Shown here piece after piece: positions 37,757 through 45,223 of a DNA stretch of 64,000 nucleotides; the stretch's first letter is position 1; each line of letters starts with the position of its first letter. Both the position numbers and the translations under genes were made by a program. This DNA is from CAVWCQ01 sp963753545 (lineage in GTDB: Bacteria; Chloroflexota; Anaerolineae; Aggregatilineales; Aggregatilineaceae). A model generated the notes under the pieces. That model did not search any database, was not told the DNA's origin, and saw only the letters and a list, made by a program, of their open reading frames with translations. The stretch lies in contig CAVWCQ010000008.1 of NCBI GenBank assembly GCA_963753545.1, positions 1,674,001 to 1,738,000 on the forward strand. Direction: 5' to 3'.

Positions 37757-38145
37757 CGTGCCACCTCCACACTATACAATTAGAAAGATACTTATAGTAG
37801 AAATGAAATTCGTAAATAAGATCGACAAATCATTTACAGGAATTTATCAGGTTCTTAATTGGGTAATGATCAGGCTAAGGTATTATGAGATTGAACGCTC
37901 TCACTGGGCGAGCTTGATCCTCGGAGATAGGATGGCTATCTCTTCACAAGCGGCCTGTAGGGAGTTGTTCGAGCCTCCTTACTTATTGCTTACACAGCTA
38001 CACAATTCTCTCAGGTTTTGATCACATTTTAATTTGGCTTTAATACGTTGCTTCCAGCGGAGGTGATCGGCCTGCCATTAATGGTTGTGTGTTTTGAAGA
38101 CGCGCTAAGTATCGACCGAAATTATCTCATTCATGAGGGGGTACC
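37757..38145. other. 389-bp AT-rich gap between rsr and the HYR gene with small hairpins
   Basis: No credible gene. On the plus strand an 8-bp hairpin GTAGGGAG / CTCCTTAC (37957-37982, loop TTGTTCGAGC) recalls the GTNGGGAGTTCC motif of the Y-RNA array, and a 6-bp AGATAG / CTATCT hairpin lies just upstream. Both may be chance. Promoters for the divergent rsr and HYR genes must lie here. GAGGGG serves as the RBS of the HYR gene. Confidence 0.4.
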
Positions 38146-41091
38146 ATGCACAATCAACGACGGATACCAGGGCGGTGGACACTGCCCAGCTTAGTTCTCA
38201 CACTCGGCATCGTGATCGCCATGGTGCTGGTGTTCGTGCCGTCTGCACAGGCGGATAATGTTCAAAACGATGTGTCGGCCAACGGTAATACGTCGATACC
38301 TTCTGGAGGAACCACAACAGTCAAATATTGGATATCTGCGAATAGTTCCGATGGGCAGAAAGATTGCAATGCAGCCGATGGTTCGCCAGCAACAGTTTAC
38401 TTGATTGTCCCTGCTCAAGTAACATCATCAAATTCTTCGTTGGATTTTTCCGCATGTGGTAACCAGAACAGTAATACCATTTCAGTCAGTTTCACGTCTA
38501 GCACGCCTGGCGATTATTATATTTATGTTTCCAGCGTAGCAGACACCGGGACTGGGACCTATAACTCCAGCAAAGCGGATTTCACTCTCCACGTGACCGT
38601 GCCAACGTCATCCGACACAACGCCGCCAGTTCTTACCCTACCAGGAAATATCATTGCAGAAGCTACGTCATCCTCTGGTGCGACGGTAACATACACAGCC
38701 AGTGCTAATGATGCTGTAGATGGCCCAGTTGCTATAACCTGCGCTCCTGCATCTGGCTCGACTTTCCCAATCCTCACAACAACAGTGAACTGCTCAGCAA
38801 CCGATTCCCACAACAACACTGCTAGTGGTACATTCACTGTGACCGTTCAAGATACGACGCCGCCCACAGTTACACCCCCTGCCAGTGTGACAGCAGAAGC
38901 GGCAGGATCGACCGGAGCTACTGTCACGTATGGTGTAGCAAGTGCATTTGACTTGGTAGATGGTGTGTTAGGCGGTAGCTGCACGCCTTTATCTGGGTCT
39001 CTCTTCCCAATCGGTGTGTCGACAGTAACTTGCACCGCGATGGACGCACATAACAACACTGGGTCCAGTTCCTTCACTGTGACCGTTCAGGACACGACGG
39101 CCCCCACACTGACACTGCCCAGTCCCATCACAGTGGAAGCTACTGGATCCGGCGGTGCAACGGTGAACTATACAGCCAGTGCAAGCGATCTGGTGGATGG
39201 GTCTGTTGCCGTGGGATGTTCGCCCGCATCTGGTGCGACGTTCCCGTTGGGTACAACGATTGTGAGCTGCTCTGCTACTGATGCCCATAGCAATACGGCC
39301 AGTGGCTCGTTTACCATCACTGTCCAGGATACGACCGTTCCTGTGCTTAGCTTGATTAATTTGAGCGCTGAAGCAACAGGACCAAGTGGTGCAGTGGTAA
39401 CATTCGCACCCACGGCAAGCGATCTCGTAGATGGTCTGCTGCCCGTGACCTGTAATCCAGTCTCTGGCTCGACCTTCCCGCTGGGGCTAACGACAGTATC
39501 TTGTTATGCAACAAATTCACACAGCAATACGGCAAATGGCTCCTTTACGGTAGAAGTGGAGGATACGACGCCGCCCGCACTGTCATTGCCCGCTACGATT
39601 TCAGCAGAAGCCACCGGGCCTCTTGGGGCAGTAGTAACCTATACTGCCAGCGCCACTGACATCGTGGATGGGTCTGTTGCCGTGAGTTGCTCGCCTGCCT
39701 CCGGTTCCATTTTCCCGATAGCTACAACTACCGTGACCTGCTCGGCGACAAATTCACACAGCAATACGGCAAATGGCTCCTTTACGGTAGAAGTGAAGGA
39801 TACGACGCCGCCCACACTGTCGTTGCCCGCTCCGATTACAGCAGAAGCCACCGGGCCTCTTGGGGCAGTAGTAACCTATACTGCCAGCGCCACTGATATC
39901 GTGGATGGGTCTGTTGCCGTGAGTTGCTCGCCTGCCTCCGGTTCCATTTTCCCGATAGCTACAACTACCGTGACCTGCTCGGCAACGGATGCACATAACA
40001 ACACGGGTTACGGTTCCTTCTCCGTTATAGTCGAGGATACGACACCACCCACGCTGTCGTTGCCCACGGATATCACCGCCGAAGCAACTGGACCTGGTGG
40101 GGCATCGGTTGCATTTTCGCCTACTGCAACCGATTTGGTGGACCTCACTGATCCTGTGGACTGCATTCCCGCCTCCAACTCCATCTTCGCTCTGGGCACA
40201 ACAATCGTGAACTGCTCGGCGAAGGATGCGCATGGCAATAAAGCCACTGGCTCATTTAGCGTGACCGTGAATGATACGACTGCACCTGCACTGACACTGC
40301 CCGGTCCGATTACAGCAGAAGCGACTGGACCGAGTGGAGCTGTGGTCACCTATACAGGCAGTGCAAATGACCTGGTCGACGGGGCTGTTGCTGTGACCTG
40401 CACTCCGGCCTCTGGTTCTACCTTCGCTCTGGGTACCATACCTGTGAACTGCTCTGCGACCGATGCGCATGGCAATACCAGCACTGGTTCCTTTACAGTT
40501 GAAGTGAAAGATACGACGCCTCCCATTATGGTGCTACCCGGTAACATCACTGCTCATGCAACTGGAGCGAGTACGGCAGTCGTAACTTTCATCGCCAGTG
40601 CAGGCGATCTGGTAGATGGGGTTGTCGTTGTGAACTGCAGTCCAGTTTCCGGTTCAACCTTTGCCCTGGGCACAACAACCGTGAACTGCTCTGCAACCGA
40701 TGCGCATGGCAACACGGCGAGCGGCTCATTTACTGTGACAGTTGACTATGCATGGAACGGCTTCTTCCAGCCCGTCGACAATAACATGCTTAACTCGGTG
40801 AAGGCCGGAAGCGCTATTCCTGTGAAGTTCAGCCTTAACGGAAATCAGGGTTTGAACATCTTTGCCGCTGGCTACCCAGTCTCAAGATCTCTGGCTTGTG
40901 GTACAGCGGTTCAAGATGATATCGAAGAGACTGTCACGGCTGGGTCGAGCAGCCTAACCTACGATCCAGTTGCGAACCAGTATATCTATGTCTGGAAGAC
41001 GGATAAAGGTTGGGCTAACTCATGCCGCACCCTCGTTGTCAAGTTGGCTGATGGCACGATGCATACCGCAAACTTCAGCTTCAAGAAGTAA
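38146..41091 (+). CDS. Secreted HYR-repeat protein with PxKF-type C-terminal domain
   Basis: 981 residues. It has a signal peptide ending near PSAQAD, then a ~110-residue N-terminal domain, then nine tandem HYR (hyalin) repeats of ~79 residues. Each repeat opens with DTT-x-P, has an AEATGP-type strand and an SGSxF segment, contains two Cys, and ends with CSATDAHxNTAxGSFTV. Repeats 5 and 6 are nearly identical at DNA level (period 237 bp at about 39560-40030), a recent duplication. The end (about 870-981) has GSAIPVKFSLNGNQG, the PxKF-type C-terminal domain common in Chloroflexota and actinobacterial surface proteins. Likely an adhesin or surface/stalk protein. Confidence 0.88.
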   Translation: MHNQRRIPGRWTLPSLVLTLGIVIAMVLVFVPSAQADNVQNDVSANGNTSIPSGGTTTVKYWISANSSDGQKDCNAADGSPATVYLIVPAQVTSSNSSLDFSACGNQNSNTISVSFTSSTPGDYYIYVSSVADTGTGTYNSSKADFTLHVTVPTSSDTTPPVLTLPGNIIAEATSSSGATVTYTASANDAVDGPVAITCAPASGSTFPILTTTVNCSATDSHNNTASGTFTVTVQDTTPPTVTPPASVTAEAAGSTGATVTYGVASAFDLVDGVLGGSCTPLSGSLFPIGVSTVTCTAMDAHNNTGSSSFTVTVQDTTAPTLTLPSPITVEATGSGGATVNYTASASDLVDGSVAVGCSPASGATFPLGTTIVSCSATDAHSNTASGSFTITVQDTTVPVLSLINLSAEATGPSGAVVTFAPTASDLVDGLLPVTCNPVSGSTFPLGLTTVSCYATNSHSNTANGSFTVEVEDTTPPALSLPATISAEATGPLGAVVTYTASATDIVDGSVAVSCSPASGSIFPIATTTVTCSATNSHSNTANGSFTVEVKDTTPPTLSLPAPITAEATGPLGAVVTYTASATDIVDGSVAVSCSPASGSIFPIATTTVTCSATDAHNNTGYGSFSVIVEDTTPPTLSLPTDITAEATGPGGASVAFSPTATDLVDLTDPVDCIPASNSIFALGTTIVNCSAKDAHGNKATGSFSVTVNDTTAPALTLPGPITAEATGPSGAVVTYTGSANDLVDGAVAVTCTPASGSTFALGTIPVNCSATDAHGNTSTGSFTVEVKDTTPPIMVLPGNITAHATGASTAVVTFIASAGDLVDGVVVVNCSPVSGSTFALGTTTVNCSATDAHGNTASGSFTVTVDYAWNGFFQPVDNNMLNSVKAGSAIPVKFSLNGNQGLNIFAAGYPVSRSLACGTAVQDDIEETVTAGSSSLTYDPVANQYIYVWKTDKGWANSCRTLVVKLADGTMHTANFSFKK

Positions 41092-41116
41092 TCCATAGCT
41101 CAGATTTCCATTTCGG

Positions 41117-41151
41117 GGGAGCACTCAACTGTTGGGTGCTCCCGTATTTTT
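41117..41151 (+). terminator. Intrinsic terminator of the HYR gene
   Basis: An 8-bp perfect stem GGGAGCAC / GTGCTCCC with an 11-nt loop, then a run ATTTTTA, 26 bp behind the stop. The same hairpin (without T-run on the minus strand) faces the RNA array. Confidence 0.85.
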
Positions 41152-41182
41152 ATCCGCGATATTATGTTCTTGTTAAGGTGCA

Positions 41183-41289
41183 GCGCGGAGGGAAGATCGC
41201 CGGAAGTGTTGCCGGATTCGAACCGGACCGCCCAGGGCGATGCCCAGGCGTCGTGCCCATCGAAGGAACTCCCAACAGCGCCTCCGCGC
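41183..41289 (-). ncRNA. Y-RNA-like RNA 4 (T-arm plus hairpin module)
   Basis: Minus strand, 107 nt. Closing stem GCGCGGAGG / CCTCCGCGC (9 bp), internal loop CGCT opposite GATCTTC, then an 8-bp inner stem GTTGGGAG / CTTCCGGC, followed by TTCCTTCG and a module. The module holds an imperfect hairpin around GGGC-ATC-GCCC and a T-arm-like hairpin (CCGG-TTCGAAT-CCGG) with the tRNA T-loop consensus. The D-arm and acceptor of units 1 and 3 are missing. The stem family and motifs are shared with the other three units. Confidence 0.75.
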
Positions 41290-41304
41290 CTGTCTGACAG
41301 GGGA

Positions 41305-41441
41305 GCATAGAGGGAAGATCGCCGGAAGACATGCTGCTCTGCCATTGAGCTACGCCCCCGTGTCAGTGATGGGGGCGGCAGGAGTCGAACCTGCAACCAG
41401 CCGGTTAGGAGCCGAAGGAACTCCCGACTGCGCCTCTATGC
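41305..41441 (-). ncRNA. Y-RNA-like RNA 3 (permuted tRNA-like module)
   Basis: Minus strand, 137 nt. Closing stem GCATAGAGG / CCTCTATGC (9 bp), internal loop CGCA opposite GATCTTC, inner stem GTCGGGAG / CTTCCGGC, conserved TTCCTTCG. The module has a T-arm GCAGG-TTCGACT-CCTGC (41378-41394), an acceptor stem CGCCCCC / GGGGGCG closed by an 11-nt loop, and a D-arm GCTC-AATGGCA-GAGC (41336-41350) with the GG pair that docks to the T-loop in tRNA. Thus the 3' half of a tRNA precedes the 5' half, the acceptor is sealed, and the anticodon arm position is replaced by the Y stem. This is the layout described for bacterial YrlA RNAs. Confidence 0.85.
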
Positions 41442-41456
41442 CTTGTGTGTGATCAA

Positions 41457-41540
41457 GCGCGGAGGGAATATCGCCAGAAGTATGCCGGGGCAACCCGGCA
41501 ATCGTGTTTAACGAAGTAACTCCTGACAGCGCCTCCGCGC
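41457..41540 (-). ncRNA. Y-RNA-like RNA 2 (minimal hairpin module)
   Basis: Minus strand, 84 nt. Closing stem GCGCGGAGG / CCTCCGCGC, internal loop CGCT opposite GATATTC, inner stem GTCAGGAG / CTTCTGGC, TTACTTCG in place of TTCCTTCG. The effector module is only a 7-bp hairpin TGCCGGG-TTGC-CCCGGCA. The inner-stem A-T pair replaces the G-C of units 3 and 4, a compensatory change supporting the fold. Confidence 0.72.
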
Positions 41541-41557
41541 ATGACGTTTTGATCGAA

Positions 41558-41690
41558 TGCAGAGGGAAATCATTGGAAGCCATGCTCTACCATTGAGCGA
41601 CGTTTCCTGCATGAGCGATGCTCAGAGAGAAACGGCAGGACTCGAACCTGCAATTCGTTTAGCGAAGGAACCCCCAACTACGCCTCTGCA
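41558..41690 (-). ncRNA. Y-RNA-like RNA 1 (permuted tRNA-like module with extra hairpin)
   Basis: Minus strand, 133 nt. Closing stem TGCAGAGG / CCTCTGCA, internal loop CGTA opposite GATTTC, inner stem GTTGGGGG / CTTCCAAT (T-A pairs where units 3 and 4 have T-G, C-G), conserved TTCCTTCG. The module has a T-arm GCAGG-TTCGAGT-CCTGC (41635-41651), an acceptor CGTTTCT / GGAAACG sealed by a 20-nt loop that itself holds TGAGC-ATC-GCTCA, and a D-arm GCTC-AATGGTA-GAGC. It is the first unit of the array in the direction of transcription. Confidence 0.83.
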
Positions 41691-41799
41691 CATCCAAATC
41701 AATCTATCAGTCTTGAAAAATTATCTATTCCGGCGACAAGCAACATGAGTTCCCTTGTTCGGCAAACGCCTCTTCACCGCCACCCCAACGGTTTTTTGA

Positions 41800-41875
41800 A
41801 GAAGAATAACTGCCGGAAGCATAGCTCGCATAATGCTTCGTCAGGGCCAATCCATGAAAGTTCTCCCGTTTGGAC
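41800..41875 (-). ncRNA. Possible degenerate fifth Y-RNA-like unit
   Basis: On the minus strand CGGGAG (near 41868) and CTTCCGGC (41819-41812) match the inner-stem motifs of units 1-4 and can form 6 bp, but the closing stem and the module are not recognisable. A competing hairpin GAAGCAT / ATGCTTC lies between. It could be leader sequence or a decayed copy. Confidence 0.25.
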
Positions 41876-41902
41876 CTTACTGAACCCTATAAACTTTTAT
41901 AT

Positions 41903-41931
41903 AGTTTAATACGAGTTTTGGCAGTTGTAAA
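41903..41931 (-). promoter_or_regulatory. Candidate promoter of the RNA array
   Basis: On the minus strand TTTACA (41931-41926), 17-bp spacer, TAAACT (41908-41903), in an AT-rich block upstream of all units. The overlapping TATATA-rich sequence offers alternatives. Transcription from here would run through units 1 to 4. Confidence 0.4.
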
Positions 41932-41967
41932 GAGTGGAAAATGAAAACGTCCAGTTTCCCAGGCGTT

Positions 41968-42189
41968 TTACCAGATTGGGTCATTATTTATGTACAGGGC
42001 GAAGCGCGGCGAATCGGAGCCGATGACAGTTCGCCAGGGATCGAACATGGTCCAGACCAGGATGGATTGCTGGGAAGTAGCCTGAGCAGGGGCGGCTGGC
42101 ATATCCAGAGCCGGCGCGCTCATCACTCCAAACATCATCAGGGGGACGGCTATCAAGGTAAGCAGCAGGATCAGATTGGTGCGGCCCAT
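41968..42189 (-). CDS. Small secreted or membrane-anchored protein
   Basis: 73 residues from ATG 42189 with GAGGG upstream. There is a hydrophobic signal/anchor (LILLLTLIAVPLMMFGVM), then a short Ala/Pro-rich region and a polar C-terminus with several aromatic residues (VWTMFDPWRTVIG). No family is recognised. It lies downstream of the SulP gene on the same strand, behind its terminator. Confidence 0.6.
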   Translation of the reverse strand: MGRTNLILLLTLIAVPLMMFGVMSAPALDMPAAPAQATSQQSILVWTMFDPWRTVIGSDSPRFALYINNDPIW

Positions 42190-42257
42190 GAGTGTTACCC
42201 TCGCGACAAGTGTGATTTCTCAAACTATAAACGTCCAGAGGGCTGATCTGGTTCCAA

Positions 42258-42279
42258 CAAAAAAGGGGCCGAAGCCCCT
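42258..42279 (-). terminator. Intrinsic terminator of the SulP gene
   Basis: On the minus strand AGGGGC-TTCG-GCCCCT (stable UUCG tetraloop) followed by six T, starting 4 bp behind the stop. Confidence 0.92.
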
Positions 42280-42282
42280 CCG

Positions 42283-44007
42283 TTACGCCTCTGCCTGTGC
42301 ACATCCTTCACTGGACTCCAGCGCATACCGCCGATAGTCTGCGGCCACAATCGCTTCGTATGCGCTCCAGAAGACGTGATCTTCGCCCAGTTTGCCGATT
42401 ACGCCCGCCCGCGCCAGATAGGCCTGTACGGGATCGTTGAGGCCGCTGAGATAGATACAGCCGCCCGTTTTTTCGACGCGCTGGATCAATGACTCGATGG
42501 CAGCAACACCGGTTGTATCGAGCAGAGGCACAGTGCGGAAGCTCAGGATCAGATCGCACACACCATCCAGATTTTCCAGGGCGGCGTTGAAGGTGCTGAC
42601 CGTGCCAAAGAACAGGGGACCTAGCACATACACGACCAGCGTGCCGCTGCCATCGTGCATCACTTCGTAGCCCTGTTCGCGCATTTTCTCCGGCGAGATG
42701 GTCGAGCGCACCACTTTAATCTGGCTGATCTGGAAGACGAACATCAGGGCGGAGATTGCCAACCCGATAACAATTGCCTGGGTCAGATCGAGGGCGACGG
42801 TTGCCAGCAGCGTCAGGACAAACGAGGCAATCGCGCTCCTAAAACGGCGGTGGAACAGCTTATGGATTTCTTCCCATTCATTCATGCGCCACGCGGTGAC
42901 AGTCAATACCCCGGCTAGAGATGCCATCGGGACGCGGGAGATGACCGGGGCTAGCACGAGTACGGCCAGCAGCAGAACGCCGGAATGAACCAGGCTGACG
43001 ATGCGCGTTTTGCCACCGCTTTTCAGCCCAACGCTGGTGCGGGCGATAGCTGCTGTTGCCGGGACGCCGCCAAAGAAGGGGATAATCAGGTTCCCCAGCC
43101 CCTGCGCGACGAGTTCCTGATCCGCTTCCATGCGCTGCCCTGACATGCGTCCTGCAACTGTCCCGCACAGCAGGCTTTCTATTGCACCGAGGGCGGCAAT
43201 CGACATCGCCGGAACGACCAGATCGCCCAGGTGTTCCCAGGGAATATGCGCCGGAGAAAGGCGATCACTGAGCAGGATTGTCTGGGGAATGGTGCCAATC
43301 TTCGGCACGTCGAGATTCAGGGCGATGGTTGCTGCTGTCGCCACCATCAAAGCCAGCAGTGATCCAGGAAAGCGCGCGTTAAACCGCTTCGGCCAGAACA
43401 GCATGATTGTGATCACCAGCAGACCCAACCCGATAGCGGTCAGATTCGGGGTGTAGTCAAAGCGGAAATAGTGAGCTAGTTTGATCACGGTATTTTCGGC
43501 GGACTCGGTTTTAACGCCCAGCAGGTTGTCAATTTGTCCGATGAAGATAATGACAGCGATGCCGCTGGTAAATCCGGCGATGACGGCAGAGGGGATAAAG
43601 TTGACGATCTGCCCCAGGTTGAAGATACCCAACACCAGGATGAACAGCCCCGCCATTGCTCCGGCGAGCCACATACCTTCCAGCCCGTAGCGGCTGGCGA
43701 GAACGATTAACACGGCGGACATCGCGCCGGTTGGGCCGGAAATCTGGTAGCCCGCGCCGCCCAGCCCACCGATCAGGAATCCGGCGAGAATGGCGGTGAC
43801 GAGACCCGCTGCGGCGGTTGCGCCGGAGGCCACACCAAAGGCCAGCGCCAGAGGCAGAGCGACTGCTGCAACGGTGACCCCGGCAAGCAGATCGCGTTGA
43901 AACGTGTGTTTGTTATAACCCCGGAACTCGTCCCGGTAGATCTGGGCCAGTTTGAGGGGGGAAAACTCGGACGAAGCATGATAACGGACAACTCCTGGTG
44001 CAAGCAA
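42283..44007 (-). CDS. SulP family anion transporter with STAS domain
   Basis: 574 residues. The hydrophobic part (about 45-430) has the SulP opening RDLLAGVTVAAVALPLALAFGVASGA, the ISGPTGAMSAVL substrate-site motif and FGGVPATAAIARTSVGLKSG. The cytoplasmic STAS domain (about 445-560) has VYVLGPLFFGTVSTF and LLDTTGVAAIESL, the position of the STAS phosphorylatable/anchor Thr. SulP proteins carry sulfate, bicarbonate or C4-dicarboxylates. A TTG start at 44007 (AAGGGG 8 nt upstream) is used because no ATG or GTG fits before the first helix. The acid Asp/Glu of bicarbonate-type members cannot be judged here. Confidence 0.9.
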   Translation of the reverse strand: MLAPGVVRYHASSEFSPLKLAQIYRDEFRGYNKHTFQRDLLAGVTVAAVALPLALAFGVASGATAAAGLVTAILAGFLIGGLGGAGYQISGPTGAMSAVLIVLASRYGLEGMWLAGAMAGLFILVLGIFNLGQIVNFIPSAVIAGFTSGIAVIIFIGQIDNLLGVKTESAENTVIKLAHYFRFDYTPNLTAIGLGLLVITIMLFWPKRFNARFPGSLLALMVATAATIALNLDVPKIGTIPQTILLSDRLSPAHIPWEHLGDLVVPAMSIAALGAIESLLCGTVAGRMSGQRMEADQELVAQGLGNLIIPFFGGVPATAAIARTSVGLKSGGKTRIVSLVHSGVLLLAVLVLAPVISRVPMASLAGVLTVTAWRMNEWEEIHKLFHRRFRSAIASFVLTLLATVALDLTQAIVIGLAISALMFVFQISQIKVVRSTISPEKMREQGYEVMHDGSGTLVVYVLGPLFFGTVSTFNAALENLDGVCDLILSFRTVPLLDTTGVAAIESLIQRVEKTGGCIYLSGLNDPVQAYLARAGVIGKLGEDHVFWSAYEAIVAADYRRYALESSEGCAQAEA

Positions 44008-44161
44008 GACAAAACCCCTTGGACATCTTCACAAGAGGCAGGGGCAGCATGATATCACCGTAGCGTGGATACGTATAGGGCAAAAGTGACAAAGTTTGCT
44101 GGGCGAAGGGTAAACGGAGGAAAGGGAGAAAAACAGGGAATGTTATTCTATTGTGCTGGTG

Positions 44162-44816
44162 CTAAGTCGCGTTCAGACTGTCGTTGCTTTTATTCATTGC
44201 TGCTTCAATTTGATCGGCAATAGACAGGTATAGTTGTCTACTGAACGCTATCCGTCCGGGGCTGTCAAAAAATCTCATCATTGCGGCATCGCTTTTTTCA
44301 AAGGCCGCCTGATATTTCTGGTGTATCGATAAGGGGTCCATCCCGCAATTCATAACCAGCGGGATCGATCTGTGCCCAAAAAACATGCGTCCTGGCCCCA
44401 GTAATACAAATCAAAGCCCCGCTTACTCCCTCAAGAAAAGGAGCTTGATGTCCAGATAAGTAGCCTTCTTGAAATGCGAAATAACAGTTATCGATTGCAG
44501 CGAGGAATGAAGTTGCGCCTGGTTTGGGAATGCCTTGCTCATCGAAGATTCGATTTTCGTCCCAGATACCATGTCCATCTATTTGATAACCTTGGATGGG
44601 CTGAAAGAGTTCAAGTTTCTCCAGCCATTTGCGGGGCCACAAAATTTCAGGATAGAACACCTCGAAGATAGGCAAATAAGCTTTCATCTGATCGATGATG
44701 ATCTGCAAAACGTCACGGGGCGGCAGGTCCTTGAATAACTCGAATATTTCATCCCGACATTTCTTTTCGTGGCCTATTTGGGCATACTCGCGTAAACGCT
44801 TCAAATTTTCGCTCAT
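44162..44816 (-). CDS. Hypothetical protein (frameshifted)
   Basis: ATG 44816. The first frame covers ~150 residues (PPRDVLQIIIDQMKAYLPIFE, ENRIFDEQGIPKPGATSFLA, ITGARTHVFWAQIDPAGYE). Removing one base near 44340 leads into the second frame (DPLSIHQKYQAAFEKSDAAMMRFFD) and a total of 217 residues. It is soluble and acidic; no family is recognised. It is preceded on the same strand by the small Cys-rich gene 44820-45155. Confidence 0.5.
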
Positions 44817-44819
44817 GGC

Positions 44820-45155
44820 CTATGCCGTCGGCGCGACACCGCTCTCCAGCCACGCCACCACATCGGCGCGGGCGCTTTCCCACAGGCGGATGATCTCGTC
44901 ATCACTGCCTTTGAAACGCATCACAGACTGTTTCGCACAGAGCGTACAGCCGCGTATCGCGCGGTAACTGTCGGGGCCACACGACAAACAGCCGCCCAGC
45001 CGGATCATGAGCAGACTGAACGCCAGCAGATCGGGGTCATGTTCGGGGCGGCCCAACACGCGATCAACCAGCACCCGCCAGCGGTCACCGCGCAGCAGAC
45101 GGAGCAATTCGATCACCCGGACCGGGAAAAGCATCTCGGCGTCATTCTGGTACAA
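44820..45155 (-). CDS. Small protein with zinc-ribbon-like cysteines
   Basis: 111 residues from TTG 45155 (GAGAGGA 9 nt upstream). The centre has GGCLSCGPDSYRAIRGCTLC, two CxxC pairs 12 residues apart, a plausible zinc or Fe-S site, flanked by helices (VRVIELLRLLRGDRWRVLVDRVLG before, IIRLWESARADVVAWLE behind). It sits directly downstream of nuoI on the same strand, so a link to that operon is possible. No family is assigned. Confidence 0.6.
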   Translation of the reverse strand: MYQNDAEMLFPVRVIELLRLLRGDRWRVLVDRVLGRPEHDPDLLAFSLLMIRLGGCLSCGPDSYRAIRGCTLCAKQSVMRFKGSDDEIIRLWESARADVVAWLESGVAPTA

Positions 45156-45180
45156 GAAAGTATCCTCTCAAAGTGGGCAG

Positions 45181-45210
45181 ACCTCACCCCGGTTGGGGCA
45201 GGGGTGAGGT
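45181..45210. repeat. CCTCACCCC / GGGGTGAGG palindrome
   Basis: A perfect 10-bp stem ACCTCACCCC / GGGGTGAGGT with a 10-nt loop, just behind nuoI. The same CCTCACCCC / GGGGTGAGG ends bracket 60489-60569. Confidence 0.65.
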
Positions 45211-45223
45211 CGTGGAGTGATGT

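Noticed and set aside
37757..38145. A single Y RNA directly upstream of rsr
   Set aside because: Only isolated hairpins are found; the closing stem, the TTCCTTCG loop and the paired inner-stem motifs of the array are missing, so no RNA gene is called.
41305..41441. Ordinary tRNA genes at units 1 and 3
   Set aside because: T-arm, acceptor and D-arm are in permuted order, the acceptor end is closed by a loop, and no anticodon arm can be drawn; the place of the anticodon arm is taken by the conserved stem.
41240..41640. Short ORFs on both strands across the RNA array (e.g. 41240-41452 plus, 41100-41396 minus)
   Set aside because: They run through conserved RNA stems, show no protein features and no ribosome binding sites; the shared RNA structure explains the sequence.
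41183..41690. CRISPR array
   Set aside because: The repeats are long, imperfect and structured with covariation, the variable parts are themselves structured RNA modules, and no cas genes are present.
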